In this document: positions 25,137 through 35,939 of the stretch, piece by piece
Layout: every line of letters begins with the position of its first letter
Numbering within the stretch: the stretch's first letter is position 1
NCBI RefSeq assembly: GCF_014897585.1
Contig: NZ_JABUXW010000017.1
Span: forward strand, 39,503 to 103,502
Reading direction: 5' to 3'
From: Brachybacterium tyrofermentans
GTDB taxonomy: Bacteria; Actinomycetota; Actinomycetes; Actinomycetales; Dermabacteraceae
DNA: 64,000 bases
Position numbers and translations under genes: made by a program
The notes under the pieces: model-generated
The model's input: the letters and a program-made list of their open reading frames with translations, nothing else
Told to the model about the DNA's origin: nothing
The model's database searches: none

Positions 25137-26216
25137 TCAGGCCGCGGGGGTGAGCACCGGGGCGGGACGGTTCGAGGCGGCGGCCCGCTGCGGGCGCACC
25201 AGCAGGAACCAGGCAGCGCCCCAGGTGCCGAGGATGATCGCGATCAGCGACACCCAGCCCTGGTAGCTGAACAGGCTCGTCTCCACGAGGGAGTTGCCGA
25301 TGGTGCAGCCGCCGGCCAGCGCCGCACCGACACCCATCGCGACGCCGCCTCCCGCGCTGCGCAGGATGGTCGATGCGTCCGGCACGCGCCACCGGAACTC
25401 ACCGGCGAGCTTCGCAGCGATGAACGACCCGACCAGGATGCCGAGCACCAGCATCACGGACCAGTCCACGAGGGTCACGTCGCCGGTGGACAGGAAGGTG
25501 ACGATCTTGGCCGACGGCGTGGTGATGCCGAGGCCACCGTTGCGGCCTGCGGCGGTGGAGGCCACCCAGGCGAGGATCGCGATCAGGCCCAGCAGCACAC
25601 CGCCCACCCACGGGCTCCAGGGGATGTCGGCGAGGTAGTGACCGATCCCGGTGCGACGCGCCGGCAGGGAGACGGCGGACCGGCCCGCGGAGCGCGCGGC
25701 GTTGCGGCGCACCTGCCACACCACGAGCGCGGCGACGAGCCCGGCGAAGACGACCGTCGGCACCCAGACGCTCACGCCGAGGGTCTCCTGGATCGTGGCG
25801 GAGCCGACGGTGCGTGCGCGGGCGGCCTCCGTGAAGCCTCCCAGCGGGCCGAACTTCATGACTGCGGCGAACAGGGCGTAGAAGACCAGGGCCACCCATG
25901 AGCCGATCAGGCCCTCGCCCGCCCGGTAGTAGGTGCCGGTGGCGCAGCCCCCGGCGAGGATGATGCCCACGCCGAAGATCAGCCCGCCGCCGATCACGGC
26001 GAGCGGGGCGAAGGGCGCAGCCTCGGGGGCGAGCACGCCGGCGCTGGTGAGCGCGGCGACGCCCACGGCCTGGATGGCGATCGCCAGCATGAACGGGGTG
26101 AAGTAGCGGGTGGAGCGGGAGAGGTAGATGTCGCGGAAGGCGCCGGTGACGCAGAAGCGGGACCGCTGCAGCACGTAGCCGAGCGCGGCGCCGATGAGGA
26201 GGCCGGTGAGGATCAT
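25137..26216 (-). CDS. YeeE/YedE (TsuA-like) sulfur-compound transporter
   Basis: A 359-residue polytopic membrane protein with about nine hydrophobic segments and inverted internal symmetry. Two matching motifs mark the halves: GVGIILAGGCATGTYYRAGEG (first half, about residue 80) and GVGAALAGGCTIGNSLVETS (second half, about residue 299), each with the conserved Cys that passes thiosulfate in TsuA/YeeE. The N terminus also has LQRSRFCVTGAFRD with a third conserved Cys. It probably imports thiosulfate or a related sulfur species for the TusA-like protein downstream. ATG 26216 is used; GTG 26225 would add three residues. No clear Shine-Dalgarno precedes either, and a leaderless message is possible. 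Confidence 0.82.
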   Translation of the reverse strand: MILTGLLIGAALGYVLQRSRFCVTGAFRDIYLSRSTRYFTPFMLAIAIQAVGVAALTSAGVLAPEAAPFAPLAVIGGGLIFGVGIILAGGCATGTYYRAGEGLIGSWVALVFYALFAAVMKFGPLGGFTEAARARTVGSATIQETLGVSVWVPTVVFAGLVAALVVWQVRRNAARSAGRSAVSLPARRTGIGHYLADIPWSPWVGGVLLGLIAILAWVASTAAGRNGGLGITTPSAKIVTFLSTGDVTLVDWSVMLVLGILVGSFIAAKLAGEFRWRVPDASTILRSAGGGVAMGVGAALAGGCTIGNSLVETSLFSYQGWVSLIAIILGTWGAAWFLLVRPQRAAASNRPAPVLTPAA

Positions 26217-26320
26217 GGGGCACACGGTAGCTAATGAGCGTCATAAGGTGAACCCGTAAGGCGGTTCATGGCGGCCGACGACGCCGACTCCCTGCCTGGC
26301 ACAGTGCGAGACTGTGGCGC

Positions 26321-26692
26321 ATGACCCCAGGCCTCCCCCGTACCCGTATGGACGACGTCACCGTCGAGCGGGTGCTGCGCGTGGTCGAGGCGATCCCCGC
26401 GGGGAGGGTCGCCGCCTACGGCGAGGTGGGGGCGATCGTCGGCGTCGGACCGCGCCTGGTGGGCCGGATCATGCGCACCTGGGGGTCGGACGTGCCATGG
26501 TGGCGCGTCACCAACGCCTCGGGCGACCATCCGCTGCTCGCCCGGGCGCTCCCGTACTGGGAGACCGAGGGCATCACCGTGAAGCCCAATGGGCATGGCT
26601 GCCGGATGGCGGAGTTCGGAGCGGACCTGACGGAGCTGCGCCGCGCGACGGCGGCTCCCCTGGCGCAGCTGGACGACGACCCCGCCCCCTGA
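26321..26692 (+). CDS. Alkyltransferase-like protein (ATL), Cys replaced by Trp
   Basis: A 123-residue protein with the DNA-binding domain of O6-alkylguanine-DNA alkyltransferases: a helix VERVLRVVEAIPAGRVAAYGEV, the winged-helix segment VGPRLVGRIMRTWG, and PWWRVTNASGDHP (about 59-71). In active enzymes this motif reads PCHRV with the methyl-accepting Cys; here Trp stands in that place, as in E. coli YbaZ and other ATLs. Such proteins bind O6-alkylguanine, flip it out and hand the lesion to nucleotide-excision repair instead of repairing it. No second catalytic Cys is visible. A later ATG at residue 10 is possible. It starts about 100 bases from the divergent sulfur transporter. Confidence 0.85.
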   Translation: MTPGLPRTRMDDVTVERVLRVVEAIPAGRVAAYGEVGAIVGVGPRLVGRIMRTWGSDVPWWRVTNASGDHPLLARALPYWETEGITVKPNGHGCRMAEFGADLTELRRATAAPLAQLDDDPAP

Positions 26693-26732
26693 CCTGCACG
26701 CCTGAACGACTCCATGCCCCGGGTCGGTCGGT

Positions 26733-27604
26733 TCAGCTGGCCCGAGAGGCTTCGACGTCGTCCCGGGCGGTCCAGCTCGGCGCGGCCTCGATCAGGGCGG
26801 AGTAGCGCTCCAGCCGCTCCCGGGACACCTCGTCGGCCGGGACCATCACGATGAGCCGGGATCCCCGGTCCGGATCGAGCCAGAGGCTCTGGAAGTGCAC
26901 GGTCAGATGACCGGCGTGCGGGGAGTCGTACTCGCGCAGGTGCGGTCGGTCGTCGGCCACCTCGTACGCCTCCCAGAGCTCCCGGAAGTCCGCGGAGTGC
27001 GCAAGCAGGCGGTCGACGAGCTCGTCCCATCGCGGATCGCCCCGATGCTCGGCCCGATGGGCACGGAGCCGGGCGACGATCTCGGGCAGCACGAGATCCT
27101 CGTTCGGCAGGCTGCCCCGCCAGACGGGATCGGTGAACATCAGCCAGGCGCAGTTGCGGTCCTGGACCGGCAGCGCATCGAGGTCGCTGAAGAGGAATCG
27201 GTAGGCCCGGTTCGAGGCGACGATCTCATAGGCATCGGTCTGCACCGCGGCCGGGAAGGGCAGCAGCTGCTCGAGCAGGGCGGTGTGCTCAGGGCGAAGT
27301 GCCGAAAGCGGGCCGAGCTTGGCGGGGGCGCGATCGGCGAGCACGAACAGGTGGTGCCGCTCGGCGTCGGTCATCCGCAGCACGCGGGCGACGGCCTCGA
27401 GCACCTGGTCGGAGACGCCCGTCGCTCGAGCCAGGTGTACCAGGTGGTGCCGATGCCTGAGAGCTGCGCGACCTCCTCGCGTCGCAGCCCCGGCGTGCGG
27501 CGACGACCCAGCGGCGGCAGGCCCACCTGCTCGGGTGTGACCTTCTCGCGGCGCGCCCGGAGGAAGGCGCCCAGCTGCTTGCGTCGTTCGGCGGAGCTCT
27601 CCAT
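26733..27604 (-). pseudogene. MmyB-type XRE regulator, frameshifted
   Basis: Two frames together make one regulator. The first (27604 down to about 27425) encodes MESSAERRKQLGAFLRARRE and the XRE helix-turn-helix through RREEVAQLSGIGTTWYTWLE. The second (from about 27424 to 26733) resumes with TGVSDQVLEAVARVLRMTDA and continues through a full MmyB-like ligand-binding domain (PFPAAVQTDAYEIVASNRAY to the end). Homologues normally read ...WYTWLEQGR...VSDQVLEA without a break. The junction lacks residues expected after WLE, so a deletion of about 10 bases (or another length that changes frame) is the simplest cause. It is divergent from the MFS exporter, the usual target of this family. A sequencing error remains possible; if so the gene is intact. 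Confidence 0.75.
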
Positions 27605-27632
27605 CCCTCCAGTGTGCGACGTCGCGCCCGTT

Positions 27633-27680
27633 CCTGCCAGGTGGTGCTGGTACCAGTATGAGCAGGCTCCTGGTTCCAGG
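27633..27680. promoter_or_regulatory. Cluster of CCTGG/CCAGG inverted repeats, probable operators
   Basis: Three related dyads lie in the divergent promoter region: CCTGCCAGG (27633-27641), CTGGTACCAG (27647-27656, perfect) and CCTGGTTCCAGG (27669-27680). They sit between the regulator start (27604) and the MFS start (27706) and look like binding sites for the adjacent XRE/MmyB regulator. Confidence 0.5.
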
Positions 27681-27705
27681 ATCCGCACGCAGGGACCGTG
27701 CATCC

Positions 27706-29196
27706 ATGTCCTGCGAAACCCTCACCGCTCCTCCCGCTCCAGTGCCACCGGGCCGAGCAGACCCTCCTGCTCCGACGAGCTCGGCCGCTCCCCCGCGGGC
27801 ATCGTCGCTCACCGCCTGGGGGCTGGGTGTGCTGCTGGTCGCCTATGCCCCGGTGAACTTCACCTTCGGCTCGGTGAACGTGCTGGCCGATGCGATCGGC
27901 CGGGATCTCGGTGCCGACGCCGCCGGGCAGCAGCTCGTGCTCGCCGCCTACACCACTGCCTTCGCCGCGACCCTGGTCATCGCCGGTCGGCTCGGCGATC
28001 GCTGGGGCCGACGCCGCCTGCTCCTGATCGGTGGTCTCGGCGTGGGCGTGATCAGCGTCGCCACTGCTTTCGTCCCGGACCTGACGTCCACCGTCGCGCT
28101 GCGCGTCCTGCTCGGCGTCGCGGCAGGCCTGCTCACTCCTCAGGTGCTCGCGACGATCCAGTCTGCCTCCTCGGGCACGGCCCGCACTCGAGGCCTCATG
28201 CTGTTCGTCGCGGTCAGCGGAGCGAGCACGGTGGTGGGGCAGATCGTGGCCGGCACGGTCGCCCACGCGCTGCCGGAGCACCTGGGGTGGCGCGCCGTGC
28301 AGATCCTCACAGGGCTCATCGCCCTGACCGCGGTCGCCGGGCTTCGCACCGTGCCGCGCACGCGCTCGTCGGCCCCGCTCTCCCTCGATGCGATCGGCGC
28401 CTCCGTGCTCGGCGCGAGCCTGCTGCCGATCGTGGTGCCGCTGACGATCGGCCGCTCGCTCGGCTGGCCGTCCTGGACCGTCGTCTCGCTGCTGGTCGGG
28501 GTGGCGCTGCTCGCCGCGTTCTGGGCGCTTCAGCGTCGCTCCGAACGTCGAGGCACGGTACCGGTGGTGCCGCCGTCGGTGCTGCGGCTGACGCCGGTGC
28601 GCCGCGGGCTGCTCATGACGCTGCTGTTCTTCATGACCTACGGGGCCTTCCTCTACGAGCTCTCGGCCTTCGCCCAGCACCGCTACGCCATGGGCCCGCT
28701 GGGCCCGGCGCTGCTGGTGCTCGGGTTCGGCATCGCGTTCATCGCCGCGTCCCTGGCGCTGCCCCGGCTGATCCCGGCCGCCGGCGAGCTCACCATGGCA
28801 TCAGCCGGACTCGCCCAGGCGGTGATCCTCGCGGCGATCGCGGTGCTGATCAGCACGGGCCACCATGACATCGCCTCGCTGCAATGGGCGCTGATCCCCT
28901 TGGGCGTCGCGCAGGCACTCATGTTCGGTCCCGTGCTGAAGACGGTGCTCTCGCGCGCACCGCAGTGGGCGGCCGGGGTGGGCAGCGGCCTGTTCGCCAC
29001 CGTCCAGCAGCTCGGGCTGACGCTCGGGGTGGCACTGCTCGGCGGCCTGTTCTGGACACTCGCCGGACCCGAGCAGGAGCACCTGGAACACGCTCTGGTG
29101 ACGGTGTTCTGGATCCATGTGGGGTGCGCACTGCTCTTCGTCGCCCTCGCCCATTCGCTCCGGTCGCACCGGGAGACGGCGCCGACCGCCGAGTGA
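27706..29196 (+). CDS. MFS drug-exporter family transporter (DHA2-like)
   Basis: A 496-residue major-facilitator protein with a Pro/Ala-rich cytoplasmic N terminus (about 35 residues) and about 14 hydrophobic segments. GRLGDRWGRRRLLLIG (about 93-108) is the loop 2-3 motif A that defines MFS carriers, and RVLLGVAAGLLTPQVLATIQ (about 134-153) fits the helix 4-5 region of QacA-like proton antiporters. Such proteins expel toxic cations or antibiotics; the substrate here cannot be read from sequence. ATG 27706 is preferred over an ATG at 27658 inside the operator cluster. The divergent regulator gene is frameshifted, so this transporter may be expressed without its normal control. Confidence 0.82.
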   Translation: MSCETLTAPPAPVPPGRADPPAPTSSAAPPRASSLTAWGLGVLLVAYAPVNFTFGSVNVLADAIGRDLGADAAGQQLVLAAYTTAFAATLVIAGRLGDRWGRRRLLLIGGLGVGVISVATAFVPDLTSTVALRVLLGVAAGLLTPQVLATIQSASSGTARTRGLMLFVAVSGASTVVGQIVAGTVAHALPEHLGWRAVQILTGLIALTAVAGLRTVPRTRSSAPLSLDAIGASVLGASLLPIVVPLTIGRSLGWPSWTVVSLLVGVALLAAFWALQRRSERRGTVPVVPPSVLRLTPVRRGLLMTLLFFMTYGAFLYELSAFAQHRYAMGPLGPALLVLGFGIAFIAASLALPRLIPAAGELTMASAGLAQAVILAAIAVLISTGHHDIASLQWALIPLGVAQALMFGPVLKTVLSRAPQWAAGVGSGLFATVQQLGLTLGVALLGGLFWTLAGPEQEHLEHALVTVFWIHVGCALLFVALAHSLRSHRETAPTAE

Positions 29197-29208
29197 GACG
29201 CCGCGTCA

Positions 29209-29292
29209 CTTCACCGGCACGTCGCTCCCCCGGGACGTCCCTCCACCGGCACGTCACGCCGCGGGGCGACTCACTCCACGGGCACGTCGTCC
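29209..29292. repeat. Three 16-base direct repeats at the jetA 3' end
   Basis: Related copies of CTCCACCGGCACGTC begin at 29209, 29241 and 29274, spaced 32-33 bases. The last covers the final codons of jetA (minus strand); the other two lie in the gap before the MFS stop and look like duplicated pieces of the jetA end. Confidence 0.5.
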
Positions 29293-30854
29293 AGGAAGTA
29301 GAACGACGGGACCCGGGCGGCATACTCGTTGCCGTCCAGCTCCTGCCAGCCGACGATCTCCGTGGAGCCCTCGCGCTCCTGCGCATAGTTCGTGGCTAGG
29401 AACATCAGCCCGATGACGCTGGCGAGCCCCTGATCGGCGGGCTTCGCCCGCAGCACGTCCCCGATCGAGGCCTGGCCGCTGACCCCGCGCACCTCGTTGA
29501 CCGAACCGGTCAGTCCCACGATGTCGATGTCGTTGGTGCGCACCAGATCCTGCAGCACCTCGATGCTCAGCGACGTGGCATCGTGCACCTCGGCCTCGGC
29601 GGGGGCGCCGGGGTCGGTGGGATCCTTCAGCCGGTGCTGGGCCACGGAGGACAGCTGCACGCGGGAGAGGTCCAGCTCGAGCGGGAACGGGGTGCGCGTG
29701 GGGACGTCGTCCTTCTGGGAGAGGGCCACGCCCTGCGCCTCCTGCAGGGCCTCGAGCAGCACGCGGTGCTGGCGGAAGTCCTGGGAGCGCACGAAGCGTG
29801 CCAGCGAGCGGTACAGCTCGGTCTTGACGTCGAGCACCTCCTGCGCGGGCTCATAGAGGTCGCTGAACACGTTGGCCAGCTTCTCGCGCTCGCTGCGCTG
29901 GAGGGTGCGGGAGAAGTCGCGCTCGAGGAGCCGGTCCACGAGCTCCTGCGTGGTGCGGGTCTGGACCGGGTCGTTGAGCATCCGGAAGAACGCGGTGAAG
30001 GTGCGGCCCACGGTGGACTGGCCCAGCAGGTCGTCCCCGGCGAGCAGCTGCTCGAGGATCTCGCCGCGGGAGGACTCCGGGGAGAGGATCTGCTCACGCA
30101 GGTGGAGGTCCACGGCGCGCAGGTCCTCGCGGTACTGGAGGAAGTCGCCGGAGAGCTCGGCGGCGATCTGCAGGATGTCGCGCAGGCGGTCGGTGGAGGC
30201 CTCGGCGCTGGGGAGCATGAGCTCACCCTCGGCGAGGTTCCGGATCTCGGCCTCGATTCCCTCGCGGCGGCGCTGCAGATCCGCCAGGCGCACGTCGCGG
30301 TCGGTCTCCGTCTCCTGGGCGAGGCGCTCGAACTGCTGGACCACGAGCTGTAGGCGGGACTGCGTGGTGGTGGGCCGGTGCTCCTCGAGGGAGGAGATGA
30401 ACTGGATCGCGTCGATCGTCGCGGGGGACGGCTCGAAGGTGGTCTCGGTGTGCTGCGGGTCGTCACGGCGGGTGAGGTAGCCCTCGCGCACCCAGCCGTC
30501 GACGTACTCTGCGGCGCTGCGGCCGCTGCGGGCCTCCGGATCCGCGCCGTCGGCCTCCGAATCCGAGTCGTCGGCCTCCGGGTCCGACGCGGCGCCGCCG
30601 GTGGGCTCGGCGGCCGGCTCGTCGTCGTGGAGCAGCGGGAGGTGCGCGCCGACGCGGGCGATGAGCTCGCTGCGCGCCAGCCGACGGTCCCCGGCCGGGA
30701 ACACGGACTGCAGGATCGCCAGCACGGCGGGAGCCTTGGTCGCCGCGAGCAGGCGCCAGGTGCTTGCCCGGCGCAGCTGCTCGTAGGCCTCTTTGCGCGC
30801 GGAGACAGCGTCGCTGCGGCGGTCGGTCCACCGGTTCGGCTCGGTCGTGGTCAC
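29271..30854 (-). CDS. jetA: JetA/MksF-like DUF3375 kleisin
   Basis: A 527-residue protein matching DUF3375, the kleisin of Wadjet/MksBEF, which bridges the JetC ATPase heads and recruits JetB. The N-terminal winged-helix part has AYEQLRRASTWRLLAATKAP and VLAILQSVFP (about 23-52) and a segment AEYVDGWVREGYLTRR (about 114-129). A long helical region follows (about 150-350) with SLEEHRPTTTQSRLQLVVQQ and ERLAQETETDRDVRL, then a C-terminal winged helix ending near VIGLMFLATNYAQ. An acidic insert around 76-108 (SDSEADGADPEARS) is unusual. GTG start; no good Shine-Dalgarno is visible. In other genomes jetB follows within a few bases; here the next downstream jet gene on this strand is 6.4 kb away. 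A toxin-antitoxin pair lies just upstream. Confidence 0.82.
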   Translation of the reverse strand: MTTTEPNRWTDRRSDAVSARKEAYEQLRRASTWRLLAATKAPAVLAILQSVFPAGDRRLARSELIARVGAHLPLLHDDEPAAEPTGGAASDPEADDSDSEADGADPEARSGRSAAEYVDGWVREGYLTRRDDPQHTETTFEPSPATIDAIQFISSLEEHRPTTTQSRLQLVVQQFERLAQETETDRDVRLADLQRRREGIEAEIRNLAEGELMLPSAEASTDRLRDILQIAAELSGDFLQYREDLRAVDLHLREQILSPESSRGEILEQLLAGDDLLGQSTVGRTFTAFFRMLNDPVQTRTTQELVDRLLERDFSRTLQRSEREKLANVFSDLYEPAQEVLDVKTELYRSLARFVRSQDFRQHRVLLEALQEAQGVALSQKDDVPTRTPFPLELDLSRVQLSSVAQHRLKDPTDPGAPAEAEVHDATSLSIEVLQDLVRTNDIDIVGLTGSVNEVRGVSGQASIGDVLRAKPADQGLASVIGLMFLATNYAQEREGSTEIVGWQELDGNEYAARVPSFYFLDDVPVE

Positions 30855-30970
30855 GAGAAGGGAGTCTACCGGCGCGGGGGACGCGGGTCGGCGGCCCTCA
30901 GCGATCGTCCCGTGGCGAGCGCCGCCGGATGGCTGCTGAGCACCTCACCGAGGCAGCAGCAGGGCTCCGA

Positions 30971-31366
30971 TCAGGTCCCCGGGCTGAGGGGCGCGAGGGG
31001 GCCGCCGTGAGCAGCGTCCACGAGCTCGGTGTCGTAGGTGACCAGCACTTCCGCATCGATCGAGAGCGCGGTGGCGTAGTGGATGGCGTCCGCGCTGCGC
31101 AGGGGGTGCGGGATCCGGGAGGCGGCGAGGAGCAGCGAACGGTCGAGATCGATCAGTCCGATGCCGGCGAGGAGCTCGTCGATGACCTGCGGCTCGACGA
31201 ACCCTCGTCGCCGGGCGGCGCAGTGCAGCTCGGTGTGCAGAAGATACGAGGAGACGACGTCGTCCCCCTTCGCCTGCCACCCCTCGAACGACTCTCGCAT
31301 CGCCTGCGTGCCCGGCTCATCGATCAGGATCTTCAGCACGGCCGAGGTGTCGAGGTAGACGATCAT
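30971..31366 (-). CDS. PIN-domain toxin (VapC-like)
   Basis: A 131-residue PIN ribonuclease. The start MIVYLDTSAVLKIL carries the first catalytic Asp (residue 6), TELHCAARRRG (about 45-55) the conserved Glu, and SADAIHYATAL (about 91-101) with VTYDTEL (about 108-114) the remaining acidic residues, so the four-acid active site is intact. PIN toxins cleave tRNA or other RNA when freed from antitoxin. The ATG overlaps the antitoxin stop as ATGA. The pair sits 117 bases upstream of jetA on the same strand, so readthrough into jetA is possible though not shown. Confidence 0.85.
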   Translation of the reverse strand: MIVYLDTSAVLKILIDEPGTQAMRESFEGWQAKGDDVVSSYLLHTELHCAARRRGFVEPQVIDELLAGIGLIDLDRSLLLAASRIPHPLRSADAIHYATALSIDAEVLVTYDTELVDAAHGGPLAPLSPGT

Positions 31367-31620
31367 TCCTCGCCTCGCAGATCGTCCAGGATCTCGCGGC
31401 TGCTGACGCCGCGCGCCGCCGGGATCGCGGTCAGATCGACATGCCGTGCGGCGCTCACCCTGCCTGCTTCCCGCAGCGCGTCGAGCGGCGAGCTGGAGTA
31501 CGGCACGAGTCGAGCGACCGGCCGGCCATTGTTCGTGATCGAGATGGTCTCCCCGGCTTCGACCCGACGCAGTATCTCGGCGCTGTGGTTGCGCAGTTCG
31601 CGGTGCGGGATCGTGGACAT
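31363..31620 (-). CDS. Phd/YefM-type antitoxin
   Basis: An 85-residue antitoxin. The N-terminal DNA-binding domain begins STIPHRELRNHSAEILRRV and continues with GETISITNNGRPVARLVPY (about 23-41), the hallmark of the Phd/YefM fold, which represses its own promoter. The C-terminal part (SREILDDLRGEE) is the flexible toxin-binding tail. ATG 31620 gives the standard N terminus; ATG 31635 would add five residues. It overlaps the PIN toxin by 4 bases, the usual arrangement. Upstream, TGCTAC occurs twice close together near 31675-31690 and may belong to the autoregulatory site. Confidence 0.82.
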   Translation of the reverse strand: MSTIPHRELRNHSAEILRRVEAGETISITNNGRPVARLVPYSSSPLDALREAGRVSAARHVDLTAIPAARGVSSREILDDLRGEE

Positions 31621-31781
31621 GGCCCCTCGATTCATGGCGTTCTCTAGCGATCGGATACCGCATGGCATCGTGTAGCACACCGTAGCAAGCAGGGCCCACC
31701 GACACCAGTGCAACGCCTCGTGCGCTCTCGAAGGAGCACCCTGCCGGGGACGCACCGACAGCCGCTCCGCGCTCCGAGTAA

Positions 31782-34874
<3,093 letters not shown>

Positions 34875-34923
34875 GACCGGCCGCTGCGCGCGACATCATC
34901 GCAACCTCCCCGTGACGGGAGGG

Positions 34924-34957
34924 AGCGCCCCGGGCCGATACGGTGGTCCGGGGCGCT
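34924..34957 (+). terminator. Hairpin after lacZ
   Basis: Ten-base arms AGCGCCCCGG and CCGGGGCGCT with a 14-base loop, 50 bases after the lacZ stop and 37 bases before the next ATG. Confidence 0.6.
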
Positions 34958-34993
34958 GTGCGGCGTCCCCTGGATAACGACGCAGGGAGACGC

Positions 34994-35824
34994 ATGACTC
35001 AGGGGTACGGACCGGACGACGCCCAGCAGCCACAGTGGGGGCAGGGGTCCCCCGGCGACCCGTACGGGCAGCAGCCGCAGCAGCCCGCCCCGGAGCCGCA
35101 GTGGGGCCAGGCTTCGCCCGCGCCGGCACAGCAGCCCGCCCAGGAGCCGCAGTGGAACCCGTCCCCGGACCTGACCTCCTACCCCGGGACGCCCCAGAAC
35201 CCCGGCGCGCAGCAGTACCCCGGCGCGTCGCAGTACCCCGGGGCGTCGCAGTACCCCGGGGCGCAGCAGTACCCGGGAGCCACGCAGCACCCGGGCGCCA
35301 CGGGATCTGCCTCTGCGACCGGAGCCGGCGCGGACCCGACCCTCGCCAAGGTCGCCCAGTGGACGATGATCGCGGTGATCGTCGTGATCGTGGTGCGCGT
35401 GATCCGCGGGGCCGTGGGCTTCGGGGCGGGCTTCGTCTCCGGGGCGATGTCCTCGGGCGGCGCGGTCGACGGCGGAATGGCCGTCGCGGGCGGCGGCGCG
35501 CTCCTGGGGCTCCTCCTCCTGCTCCTGAACGGCGTCGTCACGCTCGGCCTGCTGGTCCTCGCGATCTTCGTGGCGGTGAAGTCCTCCGGCCGCGCCCGCA
35601 CCGGCGCGATCATCATCGCGGCGACGCTCGTGCTGTCCGTGGTCCTGTACGGGATCGGCTACGGCATCTATGTCGCCGTGATCTACAACATGGCCGACTA
35701 CTCCACCATCGGGGTCGTGGCGATCATCTACGCGATCGTCGAGGTCATCCGCTCGCTGATCGTCTTCGCGGCGCTCATCGTCGGCGGGCTCATGGTGCGG
35801 CGCGGCGTGAAGCAGGGCGCCTGA
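34994..35824 (+). CDS. Gln/Pro-rich four-helix membrane protein
   Basis: A 276-residue protein of unknown function. Residues 1-110 are a Gln/Pro/Gly-rich tail starting MTQGYGPDDAQQPQ, with QYPGA-type repeats from about 71 to 101, probably cytoplasmic and disordered. Four hydrophobic segments follow, near 120-138, 166-195, 204-230 and 242-262. The ATG has GGGAG 5 bases upstream. It shares its start pattern and helix layout with the next gene (35.9-36.8 kb), so the two are a tandem duplication. Similar Gln/Pro-tailed membrane proteins are common in actinobacteria but have no agreed function. Confidence 0.75.
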   Translation: MTQGYGPDDAQQPQWGQGSPGDPYGQQPQQPAPEPQWGQASPAPAQQPAQEPQWNPSPDLTSYPGTPQNPGAQQYPGASQYPGASQYPGAQQYPGATQHPGATGSASATGAGADPTLAKVAQWTMIAVIVVIVVRVIRGAVGFGAGFVSGAMSSGGAVDGGMAVAGGGALLGLLLLLLNGVVTLGLLVLAIFVAVKSSGRARTGAIIIAATLVLSVVLYGIGYGIYVAVIYNMADYSTIGVVAIIYAIVEVIRSLIVFAALIVGGLMVRRGVKQGA

Positions 35825-35854
35825 CCGCCTGAGCCGCAGGGCGCGGGCCCGGAC

Positions 35855-35916
<62 letters not shown>

Positions 35917-35939
35917 CTCGCCCTGACCCGGCCCGGGCG

